DNA of 64,000 bases, taken from NCBI RefSeq assembly GCF_019966495.1, contig NZ_JAIMIA010000020.1, forward strand, positions 1 to 64,000. Direction: 5' to 3'. Source of the stretch: Tateyamaria pelophila. Lineage in GTDB: Bacteria > Pseudomonadota > Alphaproteobacteria > Rhodobacterales > Rhodobacteraceae. The notes beneath the pieces were generated by a model that saw only the letters and a program-made list of their open reading frames with translations, ran no database searches and had not been told where the DNA came from. A program made the position numbers and the translations under genes. Every line of letters begins with the position of its first letter. The first letter of the stretch is position 1. This document shows, piece by piece, positions 48,870 to 59,201 of this stretch.

Positions 48870-49537
48870 CCCAGATCGATAATTTCAACCTGTTGCTTGA
48901 CGCCCGCTTCTCGTGCCGGGCTTTTACGTCCCGCCCGGTGCCTCAGGTCACCGTCGAGACGATTGTGCGCACGGCACAAAAAGTGCCCAGCTGGTGCAAT
49001 GCCCAACCCTGGCAATTGGTGGTTACCGCCGGGGCCGAAACAAACCGCTTTCGCGATGCCCTGTTTGCAGCCGCCAGCACAACCCCACCGGCCCCCGATC
49101 TGGACTGGCCCACAGGCTATCCCGGCGTCTACGGCGACCGCCGCCGCGCCTGCGGATTTCAGCTTTATGACGCGGTGGGCGTGACTAAAGGCGACCGTGC
49201 GGCAGGCGCCGCGCAAATGATGGAAAACTACCGCCTGTTCGGCGCGCCGCATGTGGCCATCGTAACCTCCCCCCGCGACCTCGGACCATATGGCGCGATG
49301 GACACGGGCGGGTTCGTCACCGCCTTCTGCCTTGCAGCGCAGGCCGAAGGCGTGGCAACCATCCCGCAAGCCGCCATCGCTGCCCAAGCGCCATTCGTAC
49401 GTACCTATTTCGACATCCCCGACGATCGGCTCATCCTGTGCGCGATCTCCTTTGGCTATGCAGATGCCGACCACCCGGCCAACAGTTTCCGCACCGAACG
49501 CGCCCCGGTCTCCGACGTTATCGTGTGGCGGGAATGA
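48866..49537 (+). CDS. Nitroreductase-family protein
   Basis: The 223-residue flavoenzyme has [21 protein letters not shown] at the N-terminus, [15 protein letters not shown] (FMN contact region) and the central [23 protein letters not shown] segment typical of nitroreductases. It should reduce nitro compounds or quinones with NAD(P)H using FMN; the natural substrate is unknown. It is coupled at both ends by ATGA overlaps to the zinc-ribbon gene and dtd. Confidence 0.88.
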   Translation: MTQIDNFNLLLDARFSCRAFTSRPVPQVTVETIVRTAQKVPSWCNAQPWQLVVTAGAETNRFRDALFAAASTTPPAPDLDWPTGYPGVYGDRRRACGFQLYDAVGVTKGDRAAGAAQMMENYRLFGAPHVAIVTSPRDLGPYGAMDTGGFVTAFCLAAQAEGVATIPQAAIAAQAPFVRTYFDIPDDRLILCAISFGYADADHPANSFRTERAPVSDVIVWRE

Positions 49538-49980
49538 AGGCGCTGCTGCAACGGGTGACAGACGCGTCTGTCGCGGTCGACGGCAAGGTCATCGGAGCTT
49601 GCGGGCCGGGCCTGTTGATCCTTGTCTGCGCGATGCCGGACGATACCGAACAGACGGCAGATGCGCTGGCGCTCAAGATTTCCAAGCTGCGCCTGTTCAA
49701 GGACGACGCAGGCAAAATGAATCTCAGCATCGTGCAGACCGGCGGAAGTGCGTTGGTCGTCAGCCAATTCACACTTGCCGCGGACACATCGCGCGGCAAT
49801 CGCCCGGGATTTTCGGGCGCGGCCAAACCGGATCAGGCACAGGCGCTGTATCTGCACTTTGCGCAAGCGCTGCGAGCCCTCGGGATCGCAGTGGAAACCG
49901 GAGAGTTCGGCGCTGACATGGCGGTCAGCCTGACCAACGATGGCCCCGTAACGCTTTGGCTAGACACTGAAAATACCTAG
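49534..49980 (+). CDS. dtd: D-aminoacyl-tRNA deacylase
   Basis: The start at 49534 gives [21 protein letters not shown] and 148 residues. Both catalytic signatures are present: [17 protein letters not shown] and the C-terminal [11 protein letters not shown] with the cross-subunit Gly-Pro. The enzyme removes D-amino acids (and glycine mischarged on tRNA-Ala) from tRNA. A frame extending to 49438 lies in the nitroreductase gene and is rejected. Its last four bases overlap the convergent SpoIIAA-like gene. Confidence 0.95.
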   Translation: MKALLQRVTDASVAVDGKVIGACGPGLLILVCAMPDDTEQTADALALKISKLRLFKDDAGKMNLSIVQTGGSALVVSQFTLAADTSRGNRPGFSGAAKPDQAQALYLHFAQALRALGIAVETGEFGADMAVSLTNDGPVTLWLDTENT

Positions 49981-50345
49981 GATGCCCCGGCAGAAAGCCA
50001 TGTCTCCGCCGCTTCGGCGGTTTCAAACGCCTTGATCTCCAGCCCCGGCAATAGCGCGCCTTCGACTTCGGCCACGGTCCTGATCCATTGCGTCTCGCAG
50101 ACCACGGCACAGCGGTTGAACTTGCCCAAAAGGCTGAACAATTTTGGCAGGCGGCTCATCTCCACCCCAATCGCAGCCATGCTCGGCATCGCGAAATCCG
50201 TGATCGTATAGAGCATTAAGCCTTGTGAAACCTCTTCGGATTGGTCGATCAGATCATCCAGAGCCCGCCCCATCTCGTCAGCATCCACACTGCCGCTCAA
50301 TGCGATATCGAGACGGTTTTCCGCAGTTTTCGTGATATGAAACAT
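49977..50345 (-). CDS. SpoIIAA-like (STAS-type) protein
   Basis: The 122-residue protein begins [25 protein letters not shown] and contains [20 protein letters not shown] and [24 protein letters not shown]. This is the SpoIIAA-like fold seen in many bacterial single-domain proteins that may bind lipids or nucleotides. There is no obvious phosphorylatable serine of the anti-anti-sigma kind. It is convergent with dtd and divergent from the glycerate-kinase-type gene. Confidence 0.8.
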   Translation of the reverse strand: MFHITKTAENRLDIALSGSVDADEMGRALDDLIDQSEEVSQGLMLYTITDFAMPSMAAIGVEMSRLPKLFSLLGKFNRCAVVCETQWIRTVAEVEGALLPGLEIKAFETAEAAETWLSAGAS

Positions 50346-50529
50346 GGTTTTGTCCTCCGTGTTCAGACCTGTTCATCATAGCACAAGTCCCCGATTACCG
50401 TCTTGATGTCGATCAGTCGTCGATAATGGCGTGGCGAAGAGACCTTATGGGAATTACACGGTTTTCATCCGTTGCGCGGGAACGATGTCCAAAGTACCAC
50501 AAGAAGGTAGTCGAAACGGGATCAACAAC

Positions 50530-51630
50530 ATGATGACCAGTGATGACCTTTTGGATCTGTGGCAGGCGGGTGTGCGTGCCGTGGGCGGAGCGGAGGCCGT
50601 AAACACAGCGCTGCAACAGCATGACGTTCCGCGTCCTGATCGCATCATTGCCATCGGCAAGGCGGCCGCCGCCATGGCGCAGGCCGCCTGTGCCAAATGG
50701 CCGGACGTGCCCTGCCTGATCGTGACGAAATACGGCCATGGGCAAGGCGCGCCGCGTGCAGCCACTCTGCTTGAGGCGGCCCACCCGGTCCCCGACACCG
50801 CCTCTCTGGCTGCGGGTCGGGCGCTGCAACAGGCGGTGGCGGCCTGCGGATCTCGGGATCACCTGCTTGTACTGGTTTCCGGCGGTGCGTCGGCGCTGGC
50901 CGAACGGCCTGTGGATGGCCTTGATCTGGATGGGCTGAGGGATCAAACCAACGAATTGCTCGCAACAGGCGCTGATATCGGCACGATGAACGCCCAGCGG
51001 ACGCAGAACTCACAAATAAAGGGGGGCAAACTGCTGTCAGGCTTTGACGGGGCGCGGGTCACGACGTTGGCCCTGTCGGATGTCGAAGGCGATGCGCTTG
51101 CGACAATCGGTTCAGGCATCGCGGATGCGCCCAAGAATTCAAACTTCGCATTTATGGCCCATATCGTTGGCAGCAACGCGATCGCCCGTGCCGCTGTGGC
51201 TGCCGCCAGCGAGCTTCCTGTCAAATCAAACAGCGAAACCCTGTATGCAGATGTGGCAGAGCTTGGTCCAAAGATTGCTGCCGACCTCCGGGCCGCAGCC
51301 CCCGGCATTCACATCATGGGTGGGGAACCCGTCGTTCACCTGCCGGAAAACCCGGGGCTCGGTGGGCGCAACATGGCCTTGGCGCTGACATTGGCACGCG
51401 AAATCGCTGAAACGCATAATCTGCGCATATTGGTGGCGGGCACCGACGGCACCGATGGCCCCACGGACGCGGCAGGGGCCATCGTAGACGGGCAAACCTG
51501 GCAGCCGGACGCGCAGATCGCGCTGGACTCGGCAGACGCCTACCCTTGGCTCAAAGCGCATGACGCATTGGTTACGACCGGCCCGACAGGCACCAATGTC
51601 ATGGACATCCTGATCGCGCATAAGGACTAA
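50530..51630 (+). CDS. Glycerate 2-kinase-type (DUF4147/MOFRL) protein
   Basis: From ATG 50530 the product has 366 residues; ATG 50485 would add 15. The N-terminal DUF4147 region has RIIAIGKAAAAMAQAA and HLLVLVSGGASALAERPVDG. The C-terminal MOFRL region has GIHIMGGEPVVHLPENPGLGGRN and LVAGTDGTDGPTDAAGAIVDG. The family phosphorylates glycerate at position 2, feeding the serine cycle or lower glycolysis. It is somewhat shorter than the usual 420 residues. A GC-rich hairpin follows its stop. Confidence 0.85.
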   Translation: MMTSDDLLDLWQAGVRAVGGAEAVNTALQQHDVPRPDRIIAIGKAAAAMAQAACAKWPDVPCLIVTKYGHGQGAPRAATLLEAAHPVPDTASLAAGRALQQAVAACGSRDHLLVLVSGGASALAERPVDGLDLDGLRDQTNELLATGADIGTMNAQRTQNSQIKGGKLLSGFDGARVTTLALSDVEGDALATIGSGIADAPKNSNFAFMAHIVGSNAIARAAVAAASELPVKSNSETLYADVAELGPKIAADLRAAAPGIHIMGGEPVVHLPENPGLGGRNMALALTLAREIAETHNLRILVAGTDGTDGPTDAAGAIVDGQTWQPDAQIALDSADAYPWLKAHDALVTTGPTGTNVMDILIAHKD

Positions 51631-51632
51631 GA

Positions 51633-51648
51633 AGGGGGCCAGCCCCCT
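51633..51648 (+). terminator. GC-rich hairpin after the glycerate-kinase-type gene
   Basis: AGGGGGC-CA-GCCCCCT is a perfect 7-bp stem two bases after the stop codon. It is followed by CGCGCTACGCGC and CCCCCGGAG. No T-run is present, so it may be a Rho-dependent end or a processing site. The surrounding pattern resembles a common intergenic element of Rhodobacterales. Confidence 0.5.
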
Positions 51649-51822
51649 CGCGCTACGCGCACCCCCGGAGTTTATCCAGCAAGATGAAGCACCGGGCAGA
51701 TCAAAGCGCACCGCATGGGTCCCCTTTCTCTGTTCCGGAATATCCCGGGGGGAGGCCGCAGGCAGGGGCGCCGGCCCCCATGCGCGCTTGACAGCTTATA
51801 ACACAGCATCAACCGTACGCTT

Positions 51823-53808
51823 ATGAAAAACACGCTCCGCGAGATAGAAGAACAGCCTGATCTGGGGATCGCCCTCAGCGACGGCACCCGCCTGTCGGCG
51901 CGGATCTGGTGCCCGGTCGATGCGCTTGCCGATCCGGTGCCGGTCATTCTGGATTACCTGCCCTACCGCAAACGCGATGGAACCTGTGCCCGTGATGCGC
52001 TCACTCACCCCTATTTCGCGGAGCGGGGCTATGCCTGTCTGCGTGTGGATATGCGCGGCAATGGCGACAGCGACGGGGTGATGGAAGATGAATACACTCA
52101 ACAGGAACTCGATGACGCGGTCGAGGTGATCAACTGGGTGGCCGCGCAGCCTTGGTGCTGCGGCACCGTCGGCATGATGGGGATCAGCTGGGGCGGATTC
52201 AACGGCTTGCAGGTCGCGGCACTGGCGCCCACACCCTTGAAGGCAGTAATCACCCTGTGTTCGACCGTGGACCGCTTTGCCGATGACATCCATTACAAGG
52301 GCGGGTGCTTGCTGAATGAAAACCTCGGATGGGGCGCCACCATGTGGTCCTATTCCTCCCGCGCGCCTGATCCGGACCTGCGCCCCAACTGGCGCGAAAT
52401 GTGGCTGGATCGCCTTGAGAAAGAGCCGTTCCTGCCTTCCGTCTGGCTGCGCCACCAACGCCGGGACGACTATTGGCGCCATGGCTCGGTGATCGAGGGA
52501 TACGGCAGGATCAAGGCCAAGGTGCTTGCCGTCGGAGGCTGGGGCGATGCGTATAAAAACGCGGTCCCGCAGCTTGTTGATGCGTTGCCCGGAGCCAAGG
52601 GCATCATCGGCCCCTGGGTGCACAAATATCCGCATTTCGCGGTGCCCGAGCCCCGCATCGGTTTCCTTCAGGAGGCACTGCGCTGGTGGGATCGATGGCT
52701 TAAGGGGATCGATACGAACGTCGAAAAAGACCCGGATTTACGGGCCTATGTGATGGACGGCGTGCGCCCCGCCACCTGGTACGCAGAGCGCCCCGGCCAT
52801 TGGGTGGGACAAGCCGCAGGCGCATTGCACGACGGCAGGGCGCACAGCACATTTTGGCTAGGCGATGACGTGCTGACCGCGACCTTTACCAGCGCCAATC
52901 GGACCGTCGCGTCGCCGGCCCACACGGGCGCGCAATCCGGCGAATACTGTGCGATCTGGCTGGGCCCCGAGCTGCCGGGCGATCAACGCAGCGACGACGC
53001 GCTGTCTGTCTGTTGGACAAGCGCTCCGCTGGATGCCGACACAGAGATTCTTGGCGCGCCAAAGCTGCGCCTGACCCTCGCCTGCAACCAGCCACAGGGG
53101 CAAATCGCGGTGCGGTTGAACCATGTGCATCCGGATGGCGCCAGCACACGGATCACCTATGGCGTGCTTAACCTCAGCCATCGCAAATCGGCCGCGCATC
53201 CTGAACCGATGATCCCTGATCTGGCGGAAGAGATCACCCTGATGCTGGATCACGTCGGCTATACCGTACCTGCCGGGCATCGCATTCGGATCGCGATCAG
53301 CACAGCGTACTGGCCACTGCTTTGGCCGTCGCCCTCTCCGACCCAGCTTTTTATCAGGCAGGGAACCCTCACGCTGCCTCACCCGGATATTGCGGTCGGC
53401 CAACCGAGTTTTGCACCGCCAGTCGCCGCGCGCCCATGGGAAACCGAATCGCTGCGCGCCGAAACCCATGTCCGCCGCCAAGAGGTAGATCAGGTCACCG
53501 GGATCACGTCGCTGATAATTGAGGACGACTTCGGCAAGGTCCGCGACACGGAGCACGGGTTGATTTCCGGCTCAATTGCCCGCGAACATTGGCAAATTCA
53601 CCCCGACGATCCGCTCTCTGCCAAAGGCACTTGCCACTGGACCGATGAACTTGAGCGTGACGGAATTCGCCTGCGCACAGAGGCCCGTTGCGCCATGTGG
53701 AGTGACGCAAACAGCTTCTATCTGAGCGCGCGCATCGAAGCGTTTGAAAACGACGCGCGGATCTATGATCGAAGCCTGACGGACCAAATTCCGAGGGACA
53801 ATATGTAG
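51823..53808 (+). CDS. CocE/NonD-family hydrolase
   Basis: The 661-residue protein has an alpha/beta-hydrolase domain with the nucleophile S122 in GISWGGFN, the preceding VDMRGNGDSDG and a typical VGGWGDAYKNAVPQL segment. A C-terminal jelly-roll domain (about 330-545, LRLTLACNQPQGQIAVRLN, GHRIRIAISTAYWPLLWP) is present. The family includes cocaine esterase and X-prolyl dipeptidyl aminopeptidases. There is no signal peptide, so it acts in the cytosol. It is encoded before a complete peptide-type ABC importer, so it may process the imported ester or peptide. Confidence 0.88.
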   Translation: MKNTLREIEEQPDLGIALSDGTRLSARIWCPVDALADPVPVILDYLPYRKRDGTCARDALTHPYFAERGYACLRVDMRGNGDSDGVMEDEYTQQELDDAVEVINWVAAQPWCCGTVGMMGISWGGFNGLQVAALAPTPLKAVITLCSTVDRFADDIHYKGGCLLNENLGWGATMWSYSSRAPDPDLRPNWREMWLDRLEKEPFLPSVWLRHQRRDDYWRHGSVIEGYGRIKAKVLAVGGWGDAYKNAVPQLVDALPGAKGIIGPWVHKYPHFAVPEPRIGFLQEALRWWDRWLKGIDTNVEKDPDLRAYVMDGVRPATWYAERPGHWVGQAAGALHDGRAHSTFWLGDDVLTATFTSANRTVASPAHTGAQSGEYCAIWLGPELPGDQRSDDALSVCWTSAPLDADTEILGAPKLRLTLACNQPQGQIAVRLNHVHPDGASTRITYGVLNLSHRKSAAHPEPMIPDLAEEITLMLDHVGYTVPAGHRIRIAISTAYWPLLWPSPSPTQLFIRQGTLTLPHPDIAVGQPSFAPPVAARPWETESLRAETHVRRQEVDQVTGITSLIIEDDFGKVRDTEHGLISGSIAREHWQIHPDDPLSAKGTCHWTDELERDGIRLRTEARCAMWSDANSFYLSARIEAFENDARIYDRSLTDQIPRDNM

Positions 53809-53949
53809 GAGCGCCCCAGAGGAGTAACCTACACAACAATATCAACCCGATGGATTACCCCTTGCGACCCAAGGACAAATGGGTAGGCTTTAGGCAGCAA
53901 ACAAAAACATCCGCGCATGAGACGCGGAGCACGCAACCGGGAGACCAAA

Positions 53950-55542
53950 ATGTCTAAAGAACTTGAACTTCTGTCGTCAAAGGTGACGGCTGGAACAATG
54001 ACACGTCGCGAATTCATGAGCCGTGCCGCGGCATTGGGTGTGACCGCCGCCGTCGCATCATCGATGCTGGCGCGCCCTGCTCAGGCCACGCCCATTGCGG
54101 GCGGCACCTTCAAAATGGGAATCCAGGGCGGCGAGTCGACCAACAGTCAGGATCCCGCATCCTGGGCCTCCGATGTGCCGATCGCTGGCGGATTCTGCTG
54201 GGGTGAGCCTCTGATTGAACTGGTGCATGACGGTAGCCTGAAGGGGCTGGTCGCGGAGAGCTGGGAAGGCTCGGATGACGCAACGGTCTGGCGTTTCAAA
54301 ATCCGCCCGGGCGTCATGTTCTCCAACGGTCAGGAAGTCACATCCGAGGACGTGATGCAAACGATGGCGCGCCATTCCAACGAAGATTCCAAATCAGGCG
54401 CTCTGGGTATCGTTCAGGGGATCGAATCGATGCGCACGGACGGAGATGTCTTCGAAGTGACACTGGGCGTCGGCAATGCCGATCTGCCCTATCTGATGGC
54501 CGATTATCACCTTATCATTCAGCCCAATGGCGGTTTTGACGACCCGACGGCAGCCATCGGCACCGGTGCCTATGTTCTCGAGAGCGACGAGCCCGGTGTG
54601 CGCATGGTGTTCCAGCGCCGTTCAGATTACTGGGGCGGTGACCAGACAGAGGTCGCACATTACGATACCGTCGAAGTCATCGTATTGAACGATGCAACAG
54701 CCCGTGTCGCGGCCTTGCAGTCCGGTCAGGTGGACTCAATCAACCGGGTCGAACCAAAAATCGCCAAACTGCTGGCCCGTGCGCCGACAATCGAAGTTCT
54801 GTCTACGAAAGGACGCGGTCACTATGTCTTCATCGCACATGTGGACACGGCACCCTTCGACAGTTTGGAATTGCGTCTGGCTTTGAAATACGCGCTGAAC
54901 CGTCAGGAGATGGTGGACAAGATCCTGCAAGGCTATGGCTCGGTCGGAAACGATATTCCGATCAACGCAGCCTATCCGCTGTATGACGAGACTATTCCAC
55001 AACGGGAATTTGATCTGGAAAAAGCCCGCGAACATTACGCGAAATCCGGTCATGATGGCTCTCCCATCGTTCTTCGGACCGCCGACGGCGCCTTTCCCGG
55101 TGCTGTCGATGCCGCAGCCCTGTTCCAGCAATCGGCCCAAGCCGCAGGTATCCCGCTGGAAATCAAGCGTGAACCAAACGATGGGTACTGGTCCGAAGTT
55201 TGGAATGTGCAACCATTCTGCGCGTCCTATTGGGGCGGACGTCCGGTTCAGGATCAGATGTATACGACTGCCTATCTGTCGACCGCAGACTGGAACGATA
55301 CCCGATGGAAGCGCCCCGCGTTCGATGACATGCTGCTTGAGGCACGCGCCGAGATTGACGAAGTCAAACGCAAAGAAATCTATTCGAACATGGGTCGGAT
55401 GTTGAACGAAGAGGGGGGCGTGATCGTGCCCATGTTCAACGACTTTGTGGATGCGCTTTCGACCAATATCAACGGCTGGGAAGCCAACCCGAATGGTCCA
55501 CAGATGTACTGGCAAACCGTCAAGTACACCTGGAAGGCTTAA
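53950..55542 (+). CDS. Tat-exported SBP family 5 binding protein
   Basis: Start ATG 53950 has GGGAG upstream and gives 530 residues. The Tat leader is TRREFMSRAAALGVTAAVA (RR at 19-20) with cleavage near PAQA. The mature part is a Dpp/Opp-type binding protein (WRFKIRPGVMFSNGQEVTSED, ALKYALNRQEMVDKILQGYG). It delivers the ligand to the two permeases and the dual ATPase that follow. Tat export suggests folding before export. A paralogue lies at 811. The ligand is unknown. Confidence 0.92.
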   Translation: MSKELELLSSKVTAGTMTRREFMSRAAALGVTAAVASSMLARPAQATPIAGGTFKMGIQGGESTNSQDPASWASDVPIAGGFCWGEPLIELVHDGSLKGLVAESWEGSDDATVWRFKIRPGVMFSNGQEVTSEDVMQTMARHSNEDSKSGALGIVQGIESMRTDGDVFEVTLGVGNADLPYLMADYHLIIQPNGGFDDPTAAIGTGAYVLESDEPGVRMVFQRRSDYWGGDQTEVAHYDTVEVIVLNDATARVAALQSGQVDSINRVEPKIAKLLARAPTIEVLSTKGRGHYVFIAHVDTAPFDSLELRLALKYALNRQEMVDKILQGYGSVGNDIPINAAYPLYDETIPQREFDLEKAREHYAKSGHDGSPIVLRTADGAFPGAVDAAALFQQSAQAAGIPLEIKREPNDGYWSEVWNVQPFCASYWGGRPVQDQMYTTAYLSTADWNDTRWKRPAFDDMLLEARAEIDEVKRKEIYSNMGRMLNEEGGVIVPMFNDFVDALSTNINGWEANPNGPQMYWQTVKYTWKA

Positions 55543-55551
55543 GTCGGTATT

Positions 55552-56508
55552 ATGCACCCAGTCCTTACACTTGTCGCCCAGCGGATATCGCTGGGCGTCC
55601 TTCTGCTCCTCGCCGCATCTGCGCTGATCTTTGGCCTGACCGAGGTGCTGCCCGGCGATGCAGCCCAAGCCATTCTTGGTCAAGCCGCCACGGCCGAAAA
55701 TCTGGCGAATTTGCGCGCGGAGATGGGCTTGGACCGCCCTGCATACACTCGATATTTTGAGTGGCTTGGCGGTATCGTCACGGGCGACATGGGCAATGCG
55801 CTGACAAACAAGCTGCCGATCGCTGAACAAGTATCCCGCCGGATGGGCGCGACACTGTTTCTGGCCTTCTGGGCCGCCATTATTTCCGTCCCGCTGGCGA
55901 TTTTGCTGGGCCTGATCGCTGTGCGCTATCAAAACCGCTGGCCCGACAAACTGATCTCCGGCATCACGCTGGCGTCTATTTCCCTGCCCGAATTCATGAT
56001 CGCCTATATTCTGGTGTTCGTATTTGCGGTGCAACTGGCTTGGGCACCGTCCTTTGCAAGCGTTTCCCCGGGCATGCCGCTGCTGGCTCAACTGCACGCG
56101 ATATCGCTTCCCGTTGCTGTGCTGACCCTTGTCGTCTTGGCGCACATGATGCGGATGACCCGCGCGGCCATCCTCAACGTGATGCAGTCAGCCTATATCG
56201 AAACGGCTGAGCTCAAAGGACTGCGGACCTTTGAAGTCATCCGCAAACACGCCTTCCCCAACGCGATCGCGCCCATCGTGAACGTGGTCATGATCAACCT
56301 TGCCTACCTTGTGGTCGGTGTGGTGGTCGTCGAAGTGGTCTTCGCTTATCCCGGCATGGGACAATACCTCGTGGACGCCGTGGTCAAACGAGACGTGCCG
56401 GTCGTGCTGGCCTGCGGTGTGATCTTTTCAGCCGTCTACATCATCCTGAACATCGTCGCCGACGTGGTCTCGATCTTGGCCAATCCAAGACTGAGGCACC
56501 CAAAATGA
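55552..56508 (+). CDS. ABC transporter permease, DppB-like
   Basis: The 318-residue protein has about six membrane segments. The N-terminal LTEVLPGDAAQAILGQAA region is typical of DppB/OppB, and the cytoplasmic EAA loop is seen as AAILNVMQSAYIETAELKGL (about 204-223) followed by HAFPNAIAPIVNV. It pairs with the second permease to form the channel. It starts nine bases after the binding-protein gene. Confidence 0.92.
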   Translation: MHPVLTLVAQRISLGVLLLLAASALIFGLTEVLPGDAAQAILGQAATAENLANLRAEMGLDRPAYTRYFEWLGGIVTGDMGNALTNKLPIAEQVSRRMGATLFLAFWAAIISVPLAILLGLIAVRYQNRWPDKLISGITLASISLPEFMIAYILVFVFAVQLAWAPSFASVSPGMPLLAQLHAISLPVAVLTLVVLAHMMRMTRAAILNVMQSAYIETAELKGLRTFEVIRKHAFPNAIAPIVNVVMINLAYLVVGVVVVEVVFAYPGMGQYLVDAVVKRDVPVVLACGVIFSAVYIILNIVADVVSILANPRLRHPK

Positions 56509-56623
56509 GTTTTCCCCTGAAAAAACTCGTTTGGTGCGACCAAGCGCATGCAATAGCGCGCGCAGGCAGGCATCCGGTGGCACGTCCGGGCGTCCAGACA
56601 TGCCAGAACCAAGGCGGAAAACA

Positions 56624-57442
56624 ATGCTGAAAAACATTCCCCTCTCCGCCGCTATCGGACTGATCATCACAGCCACCTACTTCTTGGCCGCTATCTTCGC
56701 CAGCTGGATTGCACCTTACGGCATGGCCGAAGCCGTTGGCGATGTCTGGGAGCCATCTTCTGCGGCACACTGGCTTGGCACCGACCAAATCGGCCGCGAC
56801 CTGCTCACACGCATGATCTATGGAGGCCAAACGACAATCCTGATTGCCACGCTGGCCACCATCCTCAGCTTTGTAACAGGCTCGGTCCTCGGCTTTATCG
56901 CTGCTGTCTCCGGCGGCTGGATTGATCAATTGATGAGCCGCCTCGTCGATCTCTTCATGTCGATCCCCTCGCTGATCCTCGCGCTGGTGATCCTGTCCTC
57001 GATCGAGGCAACAGTGGTCACATTGGTGGTCATCATGGGCCTGCTCGACAGCACACGGGTCTACCGTCTGGCGCGGGCCGTCGCGGTGGACATCACAGTC
57101 ATGGACTATGTCGAAGCCGCACGCCTGCGTGGTGAAAAACTGCAATGGATCATCTTCCGTGAAATCCTGCCCAATGCCCTGTCTCCTCTGGTTGCAGAAA
57201 TGGGCCTCCGGTTCATCTTCATGGTGCTTTTCATCTCCACGCTCAGCTTCCTTGGTATCGGCGTCCAACCCCCACTCGCGGACTGGGGTGGCATCGTGAA
57301 AGAGAACAAGGAAGGGATCAACTTCGGCATCGGCGCGGCGCTCTATCCCGCCGTTGCGATTGCAACGCTCGCCATCAGCGTGAACCTGATCGCCGACTGG
57401 ATCCTGACGCGAACAACCTCCCTAAAAGGGGGGCGAGGATGA
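56624..57442 (+). CDS. ABC transporter permease, DppC-like
   Basis: The start MLKNIPLSAAIGLIITATYF at 56624 has AAGGCGGA about seven bases upstream; ATG 56600 is an alternative. The 272-residue product has the DppC features HWLGTDQIGRDLLTRMIYGG, an EAA loop (MDYVEAARLRGEKLQWIIFR) and SFLGIGVQPPLADWGG. The 115-base gap after the first permease gene is longer than usual for this operon type. A palindromic element separates it from the ATPase gene. Confidence 0.9.
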   Translation: MLKNIPLSAAIGLIITATYFLAAIFASWIAPYGMAEAVGDVWEPSSAAHWLGTDQIGRDLLTRMIYGGQTTILIATLATILSFVTGSVLGFIAAVSGGWIDQLMSRLVDLFMSIPSLILALVILSSIEATVVTLVVIMGLLDSTRVYRLARAVAVDITVMDYVEAARLRGEKLQWIIFREILPNALSPLVAEMGLRFIFMVLFISTLSFLGIGVQPPLADWGGIVKENKEGINFGIGAALYPAVAIATLAISVNLIADWILTRTTSLKGGRG

Positions 57443-57484
57443 ACAACCAGCCTCGCAACGTTCGAGAATTCCGCAATGGCTTCA

Positions 57485-57538
57485 GGGTCGGCGGGTGGGC
57501 GTCTTTGGCCGACAGGCCAAACAGAGCCACCCCCGACC
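57485..57538. repeat. Intergenic palindromic element, copy 2
   Basis: The 54-base segment begins GGGTCGGCGGGTGGGCGTC and ends CAGAGCCACCCCCGACC. Its inner stem is TTTGGCC-GACA-GGCCAAA. The outer parts match copy 1 at 9537-9595 while the inner stem sequence differs but is still perfectly paired. It sits inside the ABC operon between permease and ATPase genes. Confidence 0.6.
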
Positions 57539-57560
57539 GCATAACTCAAAGGCAACGCAC

Positions 57561-59195
57561 ATGAGCACACCGCTTCTCCAGGTCCGCGGCCTCAAGATCG
57601 GCGCCACCGTCTATCCTCCAGGTGAAAAACCCCACGACATCGAAATCGTCCACGGCGTCGACTTCGACGTCGAAGCGGGCAAAGTCCTTGGCCTCATCGG
57701 CGAATCCGGTGCCGGCAAATCCACAATCGGCCTCGCGGCCATGGCCTATGGCCGGGGCGGTGTTGAACTGACGGGCGGTTCCGTCATGGTCAACGGGCGT
57801 GACGTCCTCCAAGCCAGCCTCAGCGACGTACGTAAGTTGCGCGGAGCCGAAGTCACCTATGTCAGCCAGTCTGCGGCTGCCTCCTTCAATCCCGCAAAAC
57901 GGATTCTGGAGCAAGTGATCGAAGCCGCCGTCGGTCAGGGCAAATTCTCGAAGGCGGACGCAGAGCAGCGCGGCGTCGAACTCTTCAAGAAACTCGGACT
58001 TCCGGACCCTGAGAACATCGGCAACCGCTACCCGCATCAGGTCTCGGGCGGACAGCTGCAGCGTTGCATGACCGCACTCGCCCTTTGCCCCCAACCCGAT
58101 CTGGTTGTTTTCGATGAACCGACAACGGCCCTTGACGTCACCACTCAGATTGACGTGCTCAAGGCGATCAAGGACGCAATCCGCGACACGGGCGTGGCCG
58201 CTCTCTATATCACTCACGACCTGGCTGTCGTTGCACAGGTCGCAGATCACATCATGGTGCTGCGGCAGGGCGAAATGGTCGAATACGGCACGACGGACCA
58301 GATTATCAACAGCCCCCGCGAAGATTATACCAAGGCGCTGGTTTCCGTCCGCTCCATCGACCACAAGGAAAAGCAACCGACCGAACCGGTCCTGCGGGTC
58401 GAGAACATCACCGCCCGCTACAAGGGCACAAATTTTGATGTCCTGCATAACGTGTCTGTCGATCTCAGCCCCGGACAAACGCTGGCGGTTGTCGGAGAAT
58501 CCGGTTCGGGAAAATCAACCCTTGCCCGGGTGATCACCGGTCTGCTGCCGCCACGTGACGGAACAATCACCTTCGCCGGTCGCACCCTGACGCCGGACCA
58601 GCCGTCGCGCAGCATCGAAGACCTGCGCGAATTGCAAATGATCTATCAGATGGCTGATACGGCGATGAATCCACGCCAGACCGTAGGCACCATCATTGGT
58701 CGTCCGCTTGAATTTTATTTCGGGCTCAAAGGCGCAGAAAAGCAAAAGCGGATTCAAGAACTGCTGGACGAAATCGAACTGGGCGATGGCTTTCAGGATC
58801 GCTACCCGGCCGAACTTTCCGGGGGGCAAAAACAACGGGTTTGTATTGCAAGAGCCCTTGCCGCCAAGCCCAAGCTGATCATCTGTGACGAAGTAACCTC
58901 TGCCCTTGATCCGCTGGTCGCGGACGGCATCCTGAAACTGCTGCTGAACCTGCAAAAAGTCGAAGATGTTGCGTATCTTTTCATTACGCACGATCTGGCC
59001 ACTGTCCGTGCCATCGCCGACAGCATTGCCGTCATGTACCAGGGCAAGGTGCAACGCTACGGAACCAAATCCGAAGTGCTGACGCCTCCCTTCGACGACT
59101 ATACGGATCTGCTGCTGAGTTCCGTGCCGGAGATGCAACTGGGCTGGCTCGAAGATGTGATTGCAAATCGCAAAATGGAAAGTGCGGGCAACTGA
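57561..59195 (+). CDS. ABC transporter dual ATP-binding protein (DppD-DppF fusion)
   Basis: From ATG 57561 the product has 544 residues and two nucleotide-binding domains. The first has Walker A GESGAGKS (47-54), signature VSGGQLQR and Walker B LVVFDEPTTALD. The second has GESGSGKS (about 311-318), signature LSGGQKQR and LIICDEVTSALD. Each ends in the oligopeptide-transporter type C-terminal extension. It powers the importer encoded upstream. Two perfect hairpins follow seven bases after the stop. Confidence 0.94.
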   Translation: MSTPLLQVRGLKIGATVYPPGEKPHDIEIVHGVDFDVEAGKVLGLIGESGAGKSTIGLAAMAYGRGGVELTGGSVMVNGRDVLQASLSDVRKLRGAEVTYVSQSAAASFNPAKRILEQVIEAAVGQGKFSKADAEQRGVELFKKLGLPDPENIGNRYPHQVSGGQLQRCMTALALCPQPDLVVFDEPTTALDVTTQIDVLKAIKDAIRDTGVAALYITHDLAVVAQVADHIMVLRQGEMVEYGTTDQIINSPREDYTKALVSVRSIDHKEKQPTEPVLRVENITARYKGTNFDVLHNVSVDLSPGQTLAVVGESGSGKSTLARVITGLLPPRDGTITFAGRTLTPDQPSRSIEDLRELQMIYQMADTAMNPRQTVGTIIGRPLEFYFGLKGAEKQKRIQELLDEIELGDGFQDRYPAELSGGQKQRVCIARALAAKPKLIICDEVTSALDPLVADGILKLLLNLQKVEDVAYLFITHDLATVRAIADSIAVMYQGKVQRYGTKSEVLTPPFDDYTDLLLSSVPEMQLGWLEDVIANRKMESAGN

Positions 59196-59201
59196 CGCAA
59201 A